A stretch of 51,041 nucleotides of DNA from Halalkalibacter oceani (GCF_023715705.1 NZ_JAMBOS010000030.1:1-51041); one strand, 5' to 3'. Positions 1 through 8,690 are shown, counted from the first letter of the stretch. Numbers and translations are program-made. Notes: generated by a model from the letters alone, not told the origin.

Positions 1-143
1 ATACTGAGACTCATCCGGATTTAATCTATTCTTTGTACGCATAAATAAACACCAACCAATATAGTTTATACGTCTATTATAACGCACTTTTGCGATTGGT
101 GTTGTTTATTCCGTCTAAGAAAAAAAAGACAGCGAGGATGGCT

Positions 144-842
144 ATGAATAAAGCGCGTATATTAATTGTCGAAGATGAAGCAAATATTGCAAGGGTACTT
201 GAGCTGGAACTGGAGCATGAAGGATACGAGACAGCGGTCGCCCGTGATGGGGAGGCAGCATTGGCCCAGCTGGAGAAAAGCAGCTGGTCCCTCGTTCTCC
301 TTGATGTGATGCTGCCGGTTATCAGCGGGATGGAGGTCATGCGGAGAATGAGAGCAGGAGGCGACCAGACGCCTGTCATTCTTTTAACAGCGAGAAATAC
401 CGTCGTTGATAAAGTAATGGGACTTGATCAGGGCGCCAATGACTATGTGACAAAACCATTTGACATTGAAGAACTGCTCGCGCGGATTCGCGCAAGCTTG
501 CGGGTTCAGACAGCGGCTGAGCCACAATCATCGAAGGAAGTTTTAGCGATGGCGGATTTGACGGTCGAGCTTTCAACACGTGAAGTAAAGCGGGGCGACA
601 CGCTGATTGAATGTACCCCAAGGGAATTTGATCTGCTTGTGTTTTTATTGCGCCACGCTGAGCAGGTTCTCGGCCGTGAACAAATTCTCGAGCATGTATG
701 GGGCTTCGACTACTTTGGCGATACGAATGTCGTCGACGTATATATCCGCTATTTGCGCCAAAAAATCGATAAACCGTTTGACGAGCCGCTTATTCACACA
801 GTGCGCGGCGTCGGATATGTGATGAAGGTAGCGAGAAAATGA
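144..842 (+). CDS. OmpR/PhoB-family response regulator
   Basis: Transcriptional response regulator of 232 residues. The N-terminal receiver domain opens with ILIVEDE (acidic pocket), has the phospho-acceptor Asp in LLDVMLP and the conserved Lys in VTKPF. The C-terminal winged helix has the typical TPREFDLLVFLL and VDVYIRYLRQKID segments. An in-frame TTG at 90 and an ATG at 138 also exist; ATG 144 is preferred because GAGG at 134-137 is correctly spaced and the receiver fold starts just after it. The stop overlaps the kinase start (ATGA), so the two are translationally coupled. With the kinase and PepSY gene that follow, the locus resembles B. subtilis ykoGHI; this assignment is from memory. 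The signal is unknown. Confidence 0.93.
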   Translation: MNKARILIVEDEANIARVLELELEHEGYETAVARDGEAALAQLEKSSWSLVLLDVMLPVISGMEVMRRMRAGGDQTPVILLTARNTVVDKVMGLDQGANDYVTKPFDIEELLARIRASLRVQTAAEPQSSKEVLAMADLTVELSTREVKRGDTLIECTPREFDLLVFLLRHAEQVLGREQILEHVWGFDYFGDTNVVDVYIRYLRQKIDKPFDEPLIHTVRGVGYVMKVARK

Positions 843-2203
843 GAATTTCCCGCCGGATAACATGGTTTTCAACGGTGTGGCTTTTTGTCCTTTTAGTGAT
901 AGTTAACAGTGGCGTTTACTTTTTGTTTGCCCACCAGACGGCTGAAACAGAGCTTGAACGGATTATGTCACAGGCTGAAACGATTGCCGAGGCGATCCGG
1001 AGTGATCAAGGAAACGCCGCTAATCTGCTCGCTGCTTATGTACCGCGGGACGGGATGGTCCGGATCATCAGGGAGAACGGCAGTGAGGCCGTTACGGTAA
1101 CAAAATACCCCGAGCTGCGGGCGATTCCTCATTCGTACACGACAGGTCAGGAAATGGAGCAGCTGCACGATCAGGAGCGACGGATGGCAGTTGCCCGCTT
1201 TCCACTTATTTGGAATGACGGCTCTGTCGTTACGCTCGAAGTTATTGAGCCAATGGAATCGTATGAATCGACATTAGCGACGCTGCGGATCGTGCTTCTT
1301 ATCGCCTCCCTCTTTATCCTCCTGCCTGCTTTTCTGGCGGGACGGGCGTTGAGCCGTCTCCTCCTATATCCAATCCAGGCCTTGAAGGAAACGATGGAGG
1401 ATATTAGGCGAAGCGGCAGCTTTCAGCGGATCGAGGTGCCGGCTGAACCGAAGGATGAGCTTGATCAAATGGGAGCGACCTTTAACGGGATGATTGAGCT
1501 GCTTGAGAAAAACTATGAAAAGCAGCAGCAATTTGTGTCCGATGCTTCCCATGAGCTGAGAACACCTTTAACGGTGATCGAAAGCTATGCGCGACTTTTG
1601 CAGCGTTGGGGAAAGAAAGATCCGGCACGGCTGGAGGAAGCGATTCACGCTATTGTTGAAGAGGCAGAGCGGATGAAGGGGCTGACGGAGCAGATGCTCG
1701 CACTGGCCACCGGAGAGCCTGATCGGACATTGGAGCTTCGCCGGGTTCAGATCGATGTGCTTGCCGAACAGACTGCGAAAAAGCTAGAGCAGGCCTATGA
1801 GCGAAAGCTCCATGTCGAAGCGGCGGAGGCGTGCATCGTCTTTGGCGATGTGCCGCGGCTGAAGCAGCTGCTCTTTATTCTCTGCGAAAATGCCTTGAAA
1901 TATAGTGGAGATGATGTCATCATTTCCTTGAAGAATCATGCCGCCAGTGTCGAGATGAGAGTTACCGACAAAGGAATTGGCATTCCGAAAAAAGATCTTC
2001 CTCATATATTCGAGCGTTTTTTTCGCGTTGATAAAGCGAGAAGCCGCCAGACGGGAGGAAGTGGTCTCGGGCTGTCGATTGCCAAGGCGATCGTAGACGC
2101 GCATAAAGGAGAGATTGGCGTGACAAGTGAAGAGGGAGCAGGGACTACCTTTACGGTCACCTTGCCGAAACGAGGAGAAATTGAGGTGAAAAGCGATGGA
2201 TAG
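839..2203 (+). CDS. Sensor histidine kinase, HAMP-HisKA-HATPase
   Basis: Membrane histidine kinase of 454 residues, partner of the preceding regulator. Transmembrane segments lie at about residues 8-30 and 149-170, enclosing a roughly 115-residue extracytoplasmic sensor region. A HAMP linker follows, then the phospho-acceptor His238 in SDASHELRTPLTV. The ATPase domain shows an N box (CENALKYS), G1 (DKGIGIP), F box (FERFFR) and G2 (GGSGLGLSI). All catalytic boxes are intact. It overlaps the regulator by 4 bp and the next gene by 8 bp, so the three form one operon. The stimulus cannot be read from the sequence; the adjacent PepSY genes suggest envelope or protease stress (inference). Confidence 0.93.
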   Translation: MRISRRITWFSTVWLFVLLVIVNSGVYFLFAHQTAETELERIMSQAETIAEAIRSDQGNAANLLAAYVPRDGMVRIIRENGSEAVTVTKYPELRAIPHSYTTGQEMEQLHDQERRMAVARFPLIWNDGSVVTLEVIEPMESYESTLATLRIVLLIASLFILLPAFLAGRALSRLLLYPIQALKETMEDIRRSGSFQRIEVPAEPKDELDQMGATFNGMIELLEKNYEKQQQFVSDASHELRTPLTVIESYARLLQRWGKKDPARLEEAIHAIVEEAERMKGLTEQMLALATGEPDRTLELRRVQIDVLAEQTAKKLEQAYERKLHVEAAEACIVFGDVPRLKQLLFILCENALKYSGDDVIISLKNHAASVEMRVTDKGIGIPKKDLPHIFERFFRVDKARSRQTGGSGLGLSIAKAIVDAHKGEIGVTSEEGAGTTFTVTLPKRGEIEVKSDG

Positions 2204-2963
2204 AGCGATATGGAAGAAATGGACGTTGGTCTTAGGAGGAGTTCTGCTTGTGAGTGTACTGGCGTTCATCTTCCTGAAGCCGTCTCAGTCGGCTCTTGCC
2301 GAGGAAGAAGTCAGGGCTTCAATCGGCGAGCAGTTTGCCGGAACGGTTCAAGCTTTCGCCCATACGAAACAGAACGGTGTAGAGGTTTACCAGGTCACCT
2401 TTTTAACCGAGACCGGTCTCTACGGGGTTCTGGTCGACCCTTATTCGGGCGAGATTCTCTCTTTAAAGCAATTGGCCGACCGTATGCAGATTGAGCCGGA
2501 AGGTAACGAAGGAGAATCCCCCAAAAACAGCGAGCTTACTGTTGAACAGGTGAAGGAGCTGATCGCCGGAACGGTTGAAGAAGATGTGACAATTGTTGAA
2601 ATCGAACAAAGACAGAGGAATGAACGCCCTTTTTATGCTGTTGTGATCGAGCAGCGTGAGGGAGTTGGCAAAATCGAAATCGACGCGATCACGGGCGAGG
2701 TATTGAACTACCGCGTTGAAGAGGAGCCGGAAAAAGAGCCGCCGCGCGATGATCAGCCTGCCCAGACGATCACGAAGCAGGAGGCTGAACGAATTGCGCT
2801 GGAGCAGGTGGCCGGACATGTCGAGGATGTTGACCTTGAGGACGAGGATGGCCGTCTCTTCTATGAGGTGGAGATCGAAATCGAAGGGCAGGACGGCGAT
2901 GAAGCAACCGTATTAATTGATGCCATCACAGGCGAAGTGATCACAATCATTTGGGAGGACTAG
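2196..2963 (+). CDS. Membrane-anchored PepSY-domain protein
   Basis: A 255-residue protein with one N-terminal membrane segment (about residues 9-28) and an acidic extracytoplasmic part. Three PepSY-like units can be read: a degenerate first one ending in VDPYSGEIL, a second ending in IDAITGEVLNY, and a third starting at ITKQEAERIALEQV and ending in IDAITGEVITI. PepSY units occur as propeptide-like or inhibitory modules outside the cell and can affect peptidases; what these do here is not known. The gene overlaps the kinase by 8 bp, so it is probably an accessory or output component of the same two-component system, like YkoI. A GAGGTG element inside the kinase end serves as ribosome binding site. 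Confidence 0.85.
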   Translation: MDRAIWKKWTLVLGGVLLVSVLAFIFLKPSQSALAEEEVRASIGEQFAGTVQAFAHTKQNGVEVYQVTFLTETGLYGVLVDPYSGEILSLKQLADRMQIEPEGNEGESPKNSELTVEQVKELIAGTVEEDVTIVEIEQRQRNERPFYAVVIEQREGVGKIEIDAITGEVLNYRVEEEPEKEPPRDDQPAQTITKQEAERIALEQVAGHVEDVDLEDEDGRLFYEVEIEIEGQDGDEATVLIDAITGEVITIIWED

Positions 2964-3369
2964 CAGGGGATGGGTAAAAAAACTATTGTCCCAGCCATAT
3001 TTTTTGAGCGTAACTCGAGGATGATAGTGGCTTCGTCCTGCGCGCAGCTAGAAGGAAAGAAACTCCCTTTCCTTCTAGCCTTTAAAACATGTGCAGACTT
3101 CGCGCACTGCTGTAAGAGCTTGAGATAAAACTAGCTTTGACCTATTGGCAATGGCTCCACACACCACAAGTCCGATGTGAGAAACCCACTCACATCGGAC
3201 TTTACAAGATCGTGGCGGTTCCGCACATTGCTTAAGGGCTGGACAAAAGGTACAAAAAAATAACCTTTTGTTCCAGCCCTTTTCTCATCAAATTCTCATT
3301 TTTCTTTAAGCTGGTTTTCAGAAAGGAGCTGTATGCTGAAAGCAGAATAAGAAAAGGGAGGAAACAAAA
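2964..3369. other. 406-bp intergenic region with three hairpins and repeat-family cores
   Basis: No gene is supported here. It holds a perfect 12-bp inverted repeat (3048-3059/3067-3078), a perfect 13-bp one (3168-3180/3190-3202) and a 15/16-bp one with a single bulge (3237-3251/3263-3278). Two copies of a short motif of the type ACTTCGCGCACTGCT are present (3093-3111, and a diverged one at 3217-3233). The same motif recurs before hairpins in other gaps of this window, so this looks like a nest of dispersed intergenic repeats. The last hairpin may stop transcription from the upstream operon. Confidence 0.7.
3237..3283 (+). terminator. Hairpin terminator-like element after the PepSY operon
   Basis: The arms at 3237-3251 and 3263-3278 pair with one bulged base, followed by a short T-rich stretch. 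It lies between the two PepSY genes and separates their transcription. A similar arm sequence (gct-ga-caaaagg type) occurs at 16650-16698. Confidence 0.55.
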
Positions 3370-4191
3370 ATGAACAAATGGACAACGATTGCAACAAGCT
3401 TATTACTGGCAGGGGGCGCTGCTATTGGAGTAGCGGGTGCTACGGATAATGGAAAGGTATCTGTCGATGAAGCGGCCGTCGTGTTAAATACGCAAACCGC
3501 TCAGCCTACTCAAACGGAAAACGAAAACAGACCAGCCAACGATGAAACGATCTCAAAGGAAGAGGCGATTGCGATCGCCCAGCAGGTGCTGCCCGGCAAG
3601 GTGAAAGAAATCGAGCGGGATTCCGATGATGGCCACCGTTATTATGAAATTGAATTGAAGTATGAAGGAAAAGATTATGATTTCGATATTGACGCGGCGA
3701 CGGGGGAAGTGCTGAATATCGATGGAAATCTGTTAAGAACGCCGCTGGCCGAGGAAATGGAGATCACGGCGGAGCAAGCAAAGCAAGCTGTGCTTGACGA
3801 AGTGGGAGAAGGCCGGATCAAGGAAATTGAGCTGGAGAAAAACAGAGGCACGTATATGTATGAAATTGAAGTCAAGGTCCACGGCGACGATGATGATTGG
3901 TATGTCGATGCCAATACCGGGGAGGTGCTGGCTTCAGGCCACCATAAGCGCGGAGCCGAGGCCCAGTCACAGCGTACGCAGCAGGCTGACTCAGCTGAGC
4001 GCCTGAGTGTGGAAGAAGCGAAAAACATCGCCCTCGCTCATGTCGGGCAAGGAAGAGTAGATGACGCTGATCTTGACCGCGAAAATGGCCGACTCGTTTA
4101 TGAAATCGAGATTGAGCAGTCCGGTGGAGATGACGTTGAACTGATCATTGATGCCCTAACCGGCGAAATTCTCCACGTCGATTGGGATTAA
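3370..4191 (+). CDS. Secreted protein with three PepSY domains
   Basis: A 273-residue protein starting with a signal peptide (about residues 1-24; hydrophobic LLLAGGAAIGVAGA core, Ala-rich cleavage region). Three clear PepSY repeats follow: ISKEEAIAIAQQV to IDAATGEVLNI, ITAEQAKQAVLDEV to VDANTGEVLAS, and LSVEEAKNIALAHV to IDALTGEILHV. A Gln/Thr/Asn-rich linker follows the signal peptide. The ribosome binding site GGGAGG precedes the ATG. It has its own 5' region after a hairpin, so it is probably a separately transcribed companion of the upstream kinase operon (compare the neighbouring PepSY genes ykoI/ykoJ in B. subtilis). No catalytic residues are visible; a binding or inhibitory extracellular role is inferred. 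Confidence 0.85.
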   Translation: MNKWTTIATSLLLAGGAAIGVAGATDNGKVSVDEAAVVLNTQTAQPTQTENENRPANDETISKEEAIAIAQQVLPGKVKEIERDSDDGHRYYEIELKYEGKDYDFDIDAATGEVLNIDGNLLRTPLAEEMEITAEQAKQAVLDEVGEGRIKEIELEKNRGTYMYEIEVKVHGDDDDWYVDANTGEVLASGHHKRGAEAQSQRTQQADSAERLSVEEAKNIALAHVGQGRVDDADLDRENGRLVYEIEIEQSGGDDVELIIDALTGEILHVDWD

Positions 4192-4208
4192 GCATTAGAA
4201 AAGAAGAG

Positions 4209-4237
4209 AGCCGGGGCTTTATTGCCTTGGCTTTTTT
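4209..4237 (+). terminator. Rho-independent terminator
   Basis: Stem agccggggc / gccttggct (with G-T wobble pairs) followed directly by six T. It sits 17 bp after the PepSY gene stop. Confidence 0.85.
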
Positions 4238-4482
4238 GGACGTGAGTAAAGAGGGGCTGATGATAATTTCAACAGAGCATTTTATGGAAGTCCTACTCTT
4301 GGTGGGTTTATCGTATTTGGACCCATATTTTTATTAATTATCTTTCAGCTTTTGTTTCACTAACGGGGGCTTAACCTTAATTAGTATAAGAAGATGTTTG
4401 TGTTATTCCATCATGGCGTTATCATGGTAAAATATAAAGGCAGTCATAAATATAGACGATTTATTATTGCAGTCAAATAGCT

Positions 4483-4525
4483 AATGGCAAGTATAGGTGC
4501 ATCTCAATACTTGCCATTTTTTGTT
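4483..4525 (+). terminator. Orphan hairpin terminator 1
   Basis: Perfect 12-bp arms aatggcaagtat (4483-4494) and atacttgccatt (4507-4518), followed by a T-rich tract. No coding gene precedes it on the plus strand. Confidence 0.7.
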
Positions 4526-4632
4526 TTGCCTCTTTACATAAGTTGAAACTTAAGTTAAAAGAATCCAATGGTGGTGTGATTGGTCAAGATTCCGTTGTAT
4601 TGATCGTGAATTCACTAACTCCTTATGTGATT

Positions 4633-4667
4633 AAAAGACCTGCACCAGTTTTGACGCAGGTCTTTTT
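4633..4667. terminator. Orphan hairpin terminator 2
   Basis: Perfect 11-bp arms aaaagacctgc (4633-4643) and gcaggtctttt (4656-4666) with a T run on the plus side and A on the other, so it could work in both directions. It may serve the minus-strand DUF4127 gene that ends at 4836. Confidence 0.7.
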
Positions 4668-4835
4668 AAATCTAAGATTTATAAAATCTAACCCCAACTG
4701 GCTGTAAGGTTATCCGAGAAATTGCAACAAAAACTAAAACAGCTTTATTACACAATAATCGGCAAATTTTGGCTTAGTTGAATCTTGTATCGTGGTAAAA
4801 GACTCCTACTGCACACTAACAGACTTTCAAGCGTT

Positions 4836-6521
4836 TTACCCGAGCGTGACGGTTGGATTAAGCGTAATTTCAAAAGCTCGCCCCCAGGAAAATTCAGGAT
4901 TTCCATAAGCGAGGGAGGCGCTGCGGTAAGCAGAAAGGTTCCACGATGAGCCGTTTATTTGTCGGATATTATAGGAAGCGCAGAAAGCGGGCTCGGCGGC
5001 GAGAGTGCTTGTATACGCCTGCATTTGTTCGCGGAGAACGGCAGTCAGCTGTAAGTAGTCGCTGCTCGTGTTGAACAGCAGCATATTTTGATCGGGAGCG
5101 ACATTTGTATAGGCAGAGCGTTCCGCTGAAATGGCGCGGATGTCTCCGATCGTTTCCCGCTTGTAATAATAATCCTTGAGAAATCTTTTGAACAATAAGG
5201 AGCCGTGGGCGTTGACCGCGATGTTCAGCGCCTCTGCTTCGGTTTCACTCTTTAAAAAATCGTAACGCGCCTGCCCCATTCCGACGGCAATGCCGATTTT
5301 ATTTCCAGCTGTGTTCCAGCCGCTGTAGCCGAGAATACGTCCTGTAAACGGGGTTGCCAGCAAGGAGTGGGTAACGGTCGGATCAGCGGGACCAGCTCCA
5401 ACGAAATCAATGACGATTGTCGGAAGTTGTTTTTTTCCGTTTGCTGCCATCCGCCTTGCCGCATTTTCAGCTTCAGCGGAGCTCGTTATCGAAATGATTT
5501 CGATGTCATACGGGCCGCTCGTTACATAGTCCCCGCCTGTTATCTCGACGTGATGACGAATATTGTCTTCAATGTTCATATATTCATATGGGTTGATGAT
5601 GGTGGAACCGTGCGGCCCGTAGTAGCGTGTCTGAAAGCGGGGCGTTGAACTGCCGTGCTGCAAATGGTTCACCATACGCGCCAGCAGGCAATGGCCGAGG
5701 CCGTCAGCATCCGGCAGTATAATTGCCCGCTCGCGGTTTTGTCCGTTTGTTCCGTCGAGCCATTCATTGATCCGGGCTTCGATCCAATTGATTTCATTCA
5801 TCTGCACGCCTTCGGTCGAGGCATCATCGACACCAATCGCCAGAAAGTCGATCACCTGCTGTTTCGCCAGCTGTTCAAGGACATAGCGATTCGTTTTAAA
5901 CTTATGACGGCGGGCGTGGTAGTATTGCTCTTTATTGAAGTGAACAGGATCGCCAAAGGCTGTACCGTCTGGACGGAGATCATAGCCGTTTAGAATCGGT
6001 TCGAACTCCGTTTCCGTTTTTCGCGTTTGCTGCATAAAGCTTCTCGATTCGCTATAAGAATCTGACGTTTCGCTTTCGACGAACGGAGTTGTGGCGAGAC
6101 GCATCACCGTATCGAGCACATAGATAGGTTTATGCGGATAACGCTGTTTGATTTGCTTCAGCGTATCGAGCAGGCCAGTTACGGTTGAATCGTAATGCGG
6201 GTATGTTCCTCCGCTTGTCGGGCGGAGGCGGCGGCTGCCGATCAGACCCCCGTACACGAGCATATCAATCGAAATAATAAAGCCATCAACCGAATCTGCA
6301 TGGTTGACAATAAACTGCCGGATATCCGCCGGATTTCCGAAAGTCGGTGAATACGTGCTTGTTATTGATGAGCCACAAGCGAGTAGCTGCGAATCTAACC
6401 GGTTCCTGATTGACGCTGTGTTTGGGGTTATAACCTCAATCCCCGCTGATTTTCCTTGCATGATCACATCGTCGGTGTTGACCGGTCTGTCATCAAGTGG
6501 TACATACAGAATTCTCCCCAT
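4836..6521 (-). CDS. DUF4127 family protein
   Basis: A 561-residue protein beginning MGRILYVPLDDRPVN, the characteristic opening of DUF4127. Further conserved-looking segments are IISIDMLVYGGLIGSR, IGVDDASTEGVQ, LPDADGLGHCLLAR and LGYSGWNTAGNKIG. The reaction is not known; the Asp-rich motifs suggest a metal-dependent enzyme, and members often sit near sugar-metabolism genes. No signal peptide is seen. GGAGGGG lies at the right distance before the ATG (about 6527-6533 on the complement). It is transcribed alone, opposite to both neighbours. The family call is confident; a function would be a guess. Confidence 0.85.
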   Translation of the reverse strand: MGRILYVPLDDRPVNTDDVIMQGKSAGIEVITPNTASIRNRLDSQLLACGSSITSTYSPTFGNPADIRQFIVNHADSVDGFIISIDMLVYGGLIGSRRLRPTSGGTYPHYDSTVTGLLDTLKQIKQRYPHKPIYVLDTVMRLATTPFVESETSDSYSESRSFMQQTRKTETEFEPILNGYDLRPDGTAFGDPVHFNKEQYYHARRHKFKTNRYVLEQLAKQQVIDFLAIGVDDASTEGVQMNEINWIEARINEWLDGTNGQNRERAIILPDADGLGHCLLARMVNHLQHGSSTPRFQTRYYGPHGSTIINPYEYMNIEDNIRHHVEITGGDYVTSGPYDIEIISITSSAEAENAARRMAANGKKQLPTIVIDFVGAGPADPTVTHSLLATPFTGRILGYSGWNTAGNKIGIAVGMGQARYDFLKSETEAEALNIAVNAHGSLLFKRFLKDYYYKRETIGDIRAISAERSAYTNVAPDQNMLLFNTSSDYLQLTAVLREQMQAYTSTLAAEPAFCASYNIRQINGSSWNLSAYRSASLAYGNPEFSWGRAFEITLNPTVTLG

Positions 6522-6899
6522 TCAAACCCCTCCATTTGTCTCTTTGTAGCAGCGCGTGAAAAAGTCGCGCTTAGTCATCCCTATGCAAAAGAGAAGGAGG
6601 ATTTCATCATCCTTTTGACCTCTGCCGGAAGCCGGTTTTTAAAGCGGACGAGCAGTTCACGGCCAATGCGTCATATTTGGAGTTGCCACCTCGATCGTTT
6701 TTCTGTTTTTTAGCTGTGAATTGGGGAAAATGGTAGTATGCGAAGAAGATGATCCAAGTGAAAGTGGATCTGGTTTCTGAGCAGTTCCTTTGGCTGTCAC
6801 AAAAGCTTCGGACGGAATTGATTTTTGGGATTGACTTTTAAGTGAAATGAGTTAGTATGTATAATATTCAAAACTTTTAGAGTAATAGAGGTGCAAGTT
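6522..6899. other. 378-bp divergent intergenic region
   Basis: The gap separates the minus-strand DUF4127 gene from the plus-strand aminotransferase and should hold both promoters. Only the rightward one is readable (6831-6865). A Shine-Dalgarno-like AAGGAGG near 6593 is not followed by a credible reading frame. No RNA gene or repeat was seen. Confidence 0.5.
6831..6865 (+). promoter_or_regulatory. Candidate sigma-A promoter of the aminotransferase gene
   Basis: TTGACT at 6831-6836 and TAGTAT at 6853-6858 are 16 bp apart. An overlapping perfect TATAAT with an upstream TG lies at 6860-6865 and may act as an extended -10. It is 35-40 bp before the start codon. Confidence 0.55.
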
Positions 6900-8117
6900 A
6901 TGAAATATGCCTTTGCAAATCGCGTTCGTCATTTACAATCCTCCGCTGTGCGGGACATTCTTAAGGTTGTCGGACAGGGCAATGTTATTTCATTTGCCGG
7001 TGGGCTGCCGGATGATGACTTATTTCCGATTGAAGGGATAGAAGAAGCCTTTTCCCGCGTGTTTGAGTCAGGAAAAGGGGCGTTGCAATATATGGAAACA
7101 GAGGGCTATCGTCCGCTGCGTGAAGTGATTCTTGAAAGAATGAGCAAAAAGGGAGTGAGCGGCTTTTCAACCGATGAGGTTCTCTTGACGACCGGCTCGC
7201 AGCAAGCGATTGATTTGTTCTCAAGAATCATGCTGAGTCCTGGCGATGTGATTTTAACGGAGGACCCGACCTATTTGGCTGCGCTCCAGGTGTTTAAGTC
7301 CTATGAGGCTGAGGTAATCGCTGTCGACTCGGATGACAATGGCATGCTTCCTGAAGATTTAGAAAGAAAACTGAAGCTGTTTAAGCCGAAAAGCATTTAT
7401 GTCGTGCCAACTTTCTCCAACCCGGCGGGCCGCGTCTGGTCACTGGAACGGCGCAAGATGCTCGTTAAGCTTGCTCATAAATACAAGGTAGTCATTTTTG
7501 AGGATGATCCGTATGGAGAGATCCAATTCAGACCGGAGGAAACGTATACGCCGCTTGCCGCGCTTGATGATGGGACGCATGTGTTATATACGAGTACCTT
7601 TTCCAAAACGGCGGTGCCGGGATTGCGGACAGGCTGGGTTGTCGGTCCATTCCAGGTCATTCGGATGATGGCCCAGGCGAAGCAGGCGAATGATCTTCAT
7701 TCCAATTCGCTGTCGCAGCAGGCACTGTATCAGCTGTGTCGCCATTTTGACTTAGACGGCCATATTCAAAACCTCGTTAAGGTGTACAAGAGCCGGATGG
7801 AAGTGATGGTGAACTGTCTGGAGCGGGCCGATTTGCCGGACCTGCGCTTCGTCACACCGAAAGGCGGGATGTTCCTTTGGGTGGAGCTTGAAAAGTCGCT
7901 TAACACTACGACGCTGCTCAATACAGCGGTGGAAAAGGGAGTCGCCTATGTGCCGGGTGAGCCGTTCTATGCCGGGAAACCCGAGAAAAACACGATGCGT
8001 CTGAATTATACGCACTCCACCCCGGAAAAAATTGAACAGGGGATGAGCTTGCTCGTGGAGCTTTTGGCAGACCAGGCAAAACTGAAGAACCAGCCGGTAG
8101 AAATCGGCAGCTATTAA
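6900..8117 (+). CDS. PLP-dependent aminotransferase, class I/II (2-aminoadipate/valine type)
   Basis: A 405-residue fold-type I aminotransferase. The region FAGGLPDDDLFP, the cofactor-contacting TTGSQQAIDLFSRI, the DDPYG motif and the PLP-binding lysine in TSTFSKTAVPGLRTGWVVG are all present, with the C-terminal substrate-carboxylate Arg in MRLNYTHS. It is of the stand-alone type related to the catalytic domain of MocR regulators and to 2-aminoadipate aminotransferases; no DNA-binding domain is attached. A GTG at 6891 is in frame, but GAGGTG at 6888-6893 is better used as ribosome binding site for ATG 6900. It is monocistronic, with a strong terminator after it. The amino-acid substrate cannot be read from sequence. 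Confidence 0.9.
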   Translation: MKYAFANRVRHLQSSAVRDILKVVGQGNVISFAGGLPDDDLFPIEGIEEAFSRVFESGKGALQYMETEGYRPLREVILERMSKKGVSGFSTDEVLLTTGSQQAIDLFSRIMLSPGDVILTEDPTYLAALQVFKSYEAEVIAVDSDDNGMLPEDLERKLKLFKPKSIYVVPTFSNPAGRVWSLERRKMLVKLAHKYKVVIFEDDPYGEIQFRPEETYTPLAALDDGTHVLYTSTFSKTAVPGLRTGWVVGPFQVIRMMAQAKQANDLHSNSLSQQALYQLCRHFDLDGHIQNLVKVYKSRMEVMVNCLERADLPDLRFVTPKGGMFLWVELEKSLNTTTLLNTAVEKGVAYVPGEPFYAGKPEKNTMRLNYTHSTPEKIEQGMSLLVELLADQAKLKNQPVEIGSY

Positions 8118-8138
8118 AACAAAATTCAATTATCAACG

Positions 8139-8176
8139 CCGTCCCGCGGGGAAATCATCCGCGGGGCGGTTTTTCT
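8139..8176 (+). terminator. Rho-independent terminator of the aminotransferase gene
   Basis: GC-rich stem ccgtcccgcgg / ccgcggggcgg with one wobble pair, then a T run. Confidence 0.9.
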
Positions 8177-8333
8177 TTGACGAGAGTTGAACTAGCCTCT
8201 TGGCATAAACATTTCGCTGGAAAAGAATGGGAGCGCTGGCGAAGGGCGTCGGCTTCGCGCGTTACGCGGCTGCCTGAAAGAAGCCCGCTTTCAGTCATCC
8301 TTAAAAAATGGTAACGGCTTCGCACGTCGCTTA

Positions 8334-8362
8334 AAGAAAAACCGTCTGGCGGTTTTTCTTGA
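8334..8362 (+). terminator. Terminator-like hairpin within the repeat region
   Basis: Perfect 11-bp arms aagaaaaaccg and cggtttttctt around a 5-base loop, with T-rich right arm. It directly follows a repeat-family core, as in other gaps of the window. Confidence 0.6.
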
Positions 8363-8622
8363 CATTGTCAGCGGTGCTTTTGAATAAAGATATAAAGATC
8401 GTCGAACAGAGGCAATGGAGATAACACTTCTCTGTGCTATCGTTCGAACAACCCGGCTGAACGGGAGGCAACTGAAAAACTTCTCTTTTCGTAAGTCGAA
8501 GAAGAGTAATGGCTCCGCGCGTTGCGTGCCTTACCTCGAGAAACCCGCTCGTAGCAAGGCTTTCAAAATCAGGCAACGGGCTTTGTTGAACGACGGGCTT
8601 TGCAGAACGTAAAGAGAAGTTA

Positions 8623-8636
8623 TGGTAGCGCTTACA
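8623..8636. promoter_or_regulatory. cre-like CcpA operator before the leucine/acyl-CoA operon
   Basis: Read on the complement it is TGTAAGCGCTACCA, one mismatch from TGWAANCGNTNWCA. It lies 55 bp before the first gene of the operon, fitting carbon catabolite repression of a degradation pathway. Confidence 0.6.
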
Positions 8637-8690
8637 TTCCATGCGCTTTGAAAATGAGCGCTTGTTCAGCGGAGGAAAAGGAGGTTTCTG

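Larger units (their letters stand above)
4238..4835. other. About 600-bp gene-poor gap with two orphan terminators
   Basis: No convincing gene was found. Two strong terminator-shaped hairpins (4483-4525 and 4633-4667) lie here without an obvious gene in front of them. A reading frame around 4270-4350 would encode a short hydrophobic peptide (containing LGGFIVFGPIFLLIIF) but has no ATG, GTG or TTG start, so it may be the remains of a small membrane-peptide gene. A small RNA could end at either terminator, but no promoter is clear enough to claim. Confidence 0.5.
8177..8690. other. Repeat-rich leader before the acyl-CoA degradation operon
   Basis: No gene is supported. Three copies of the dispersed motif GGCTTCGC/GGCTCCGC lie at about 8250-8268, 8314-8332 and 8509-8530. 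A perfect 11-bp inverted repeat with T tail (8334-8344/8350-8360) looks like a second terminator. The 20 bp at 8499-8518 recur exactly, inverted, at 19921-19940. Loose complementarity between about 8420-8440 and 8612-8630 could close a large stem. The gap ends in a cre-like site (8623-8636). Confidence 0.6.

Noticed and set aside
4836-6521. Long reading frames on the plus strand opposite DUF4127
   Set aside because: They are antisense frames (for example 5655-5993) without ribosome binding sites, while the minus-strand gene shows clear family motifs.
8400-8690. T-box or other riboswitch in front of the leucine operon
   Set aside because: Hairpins are present but no T-box sequence (AGGGTGGNACCGCG) or other known riboswitch core was found; the structure is explained by dispersed repeats.
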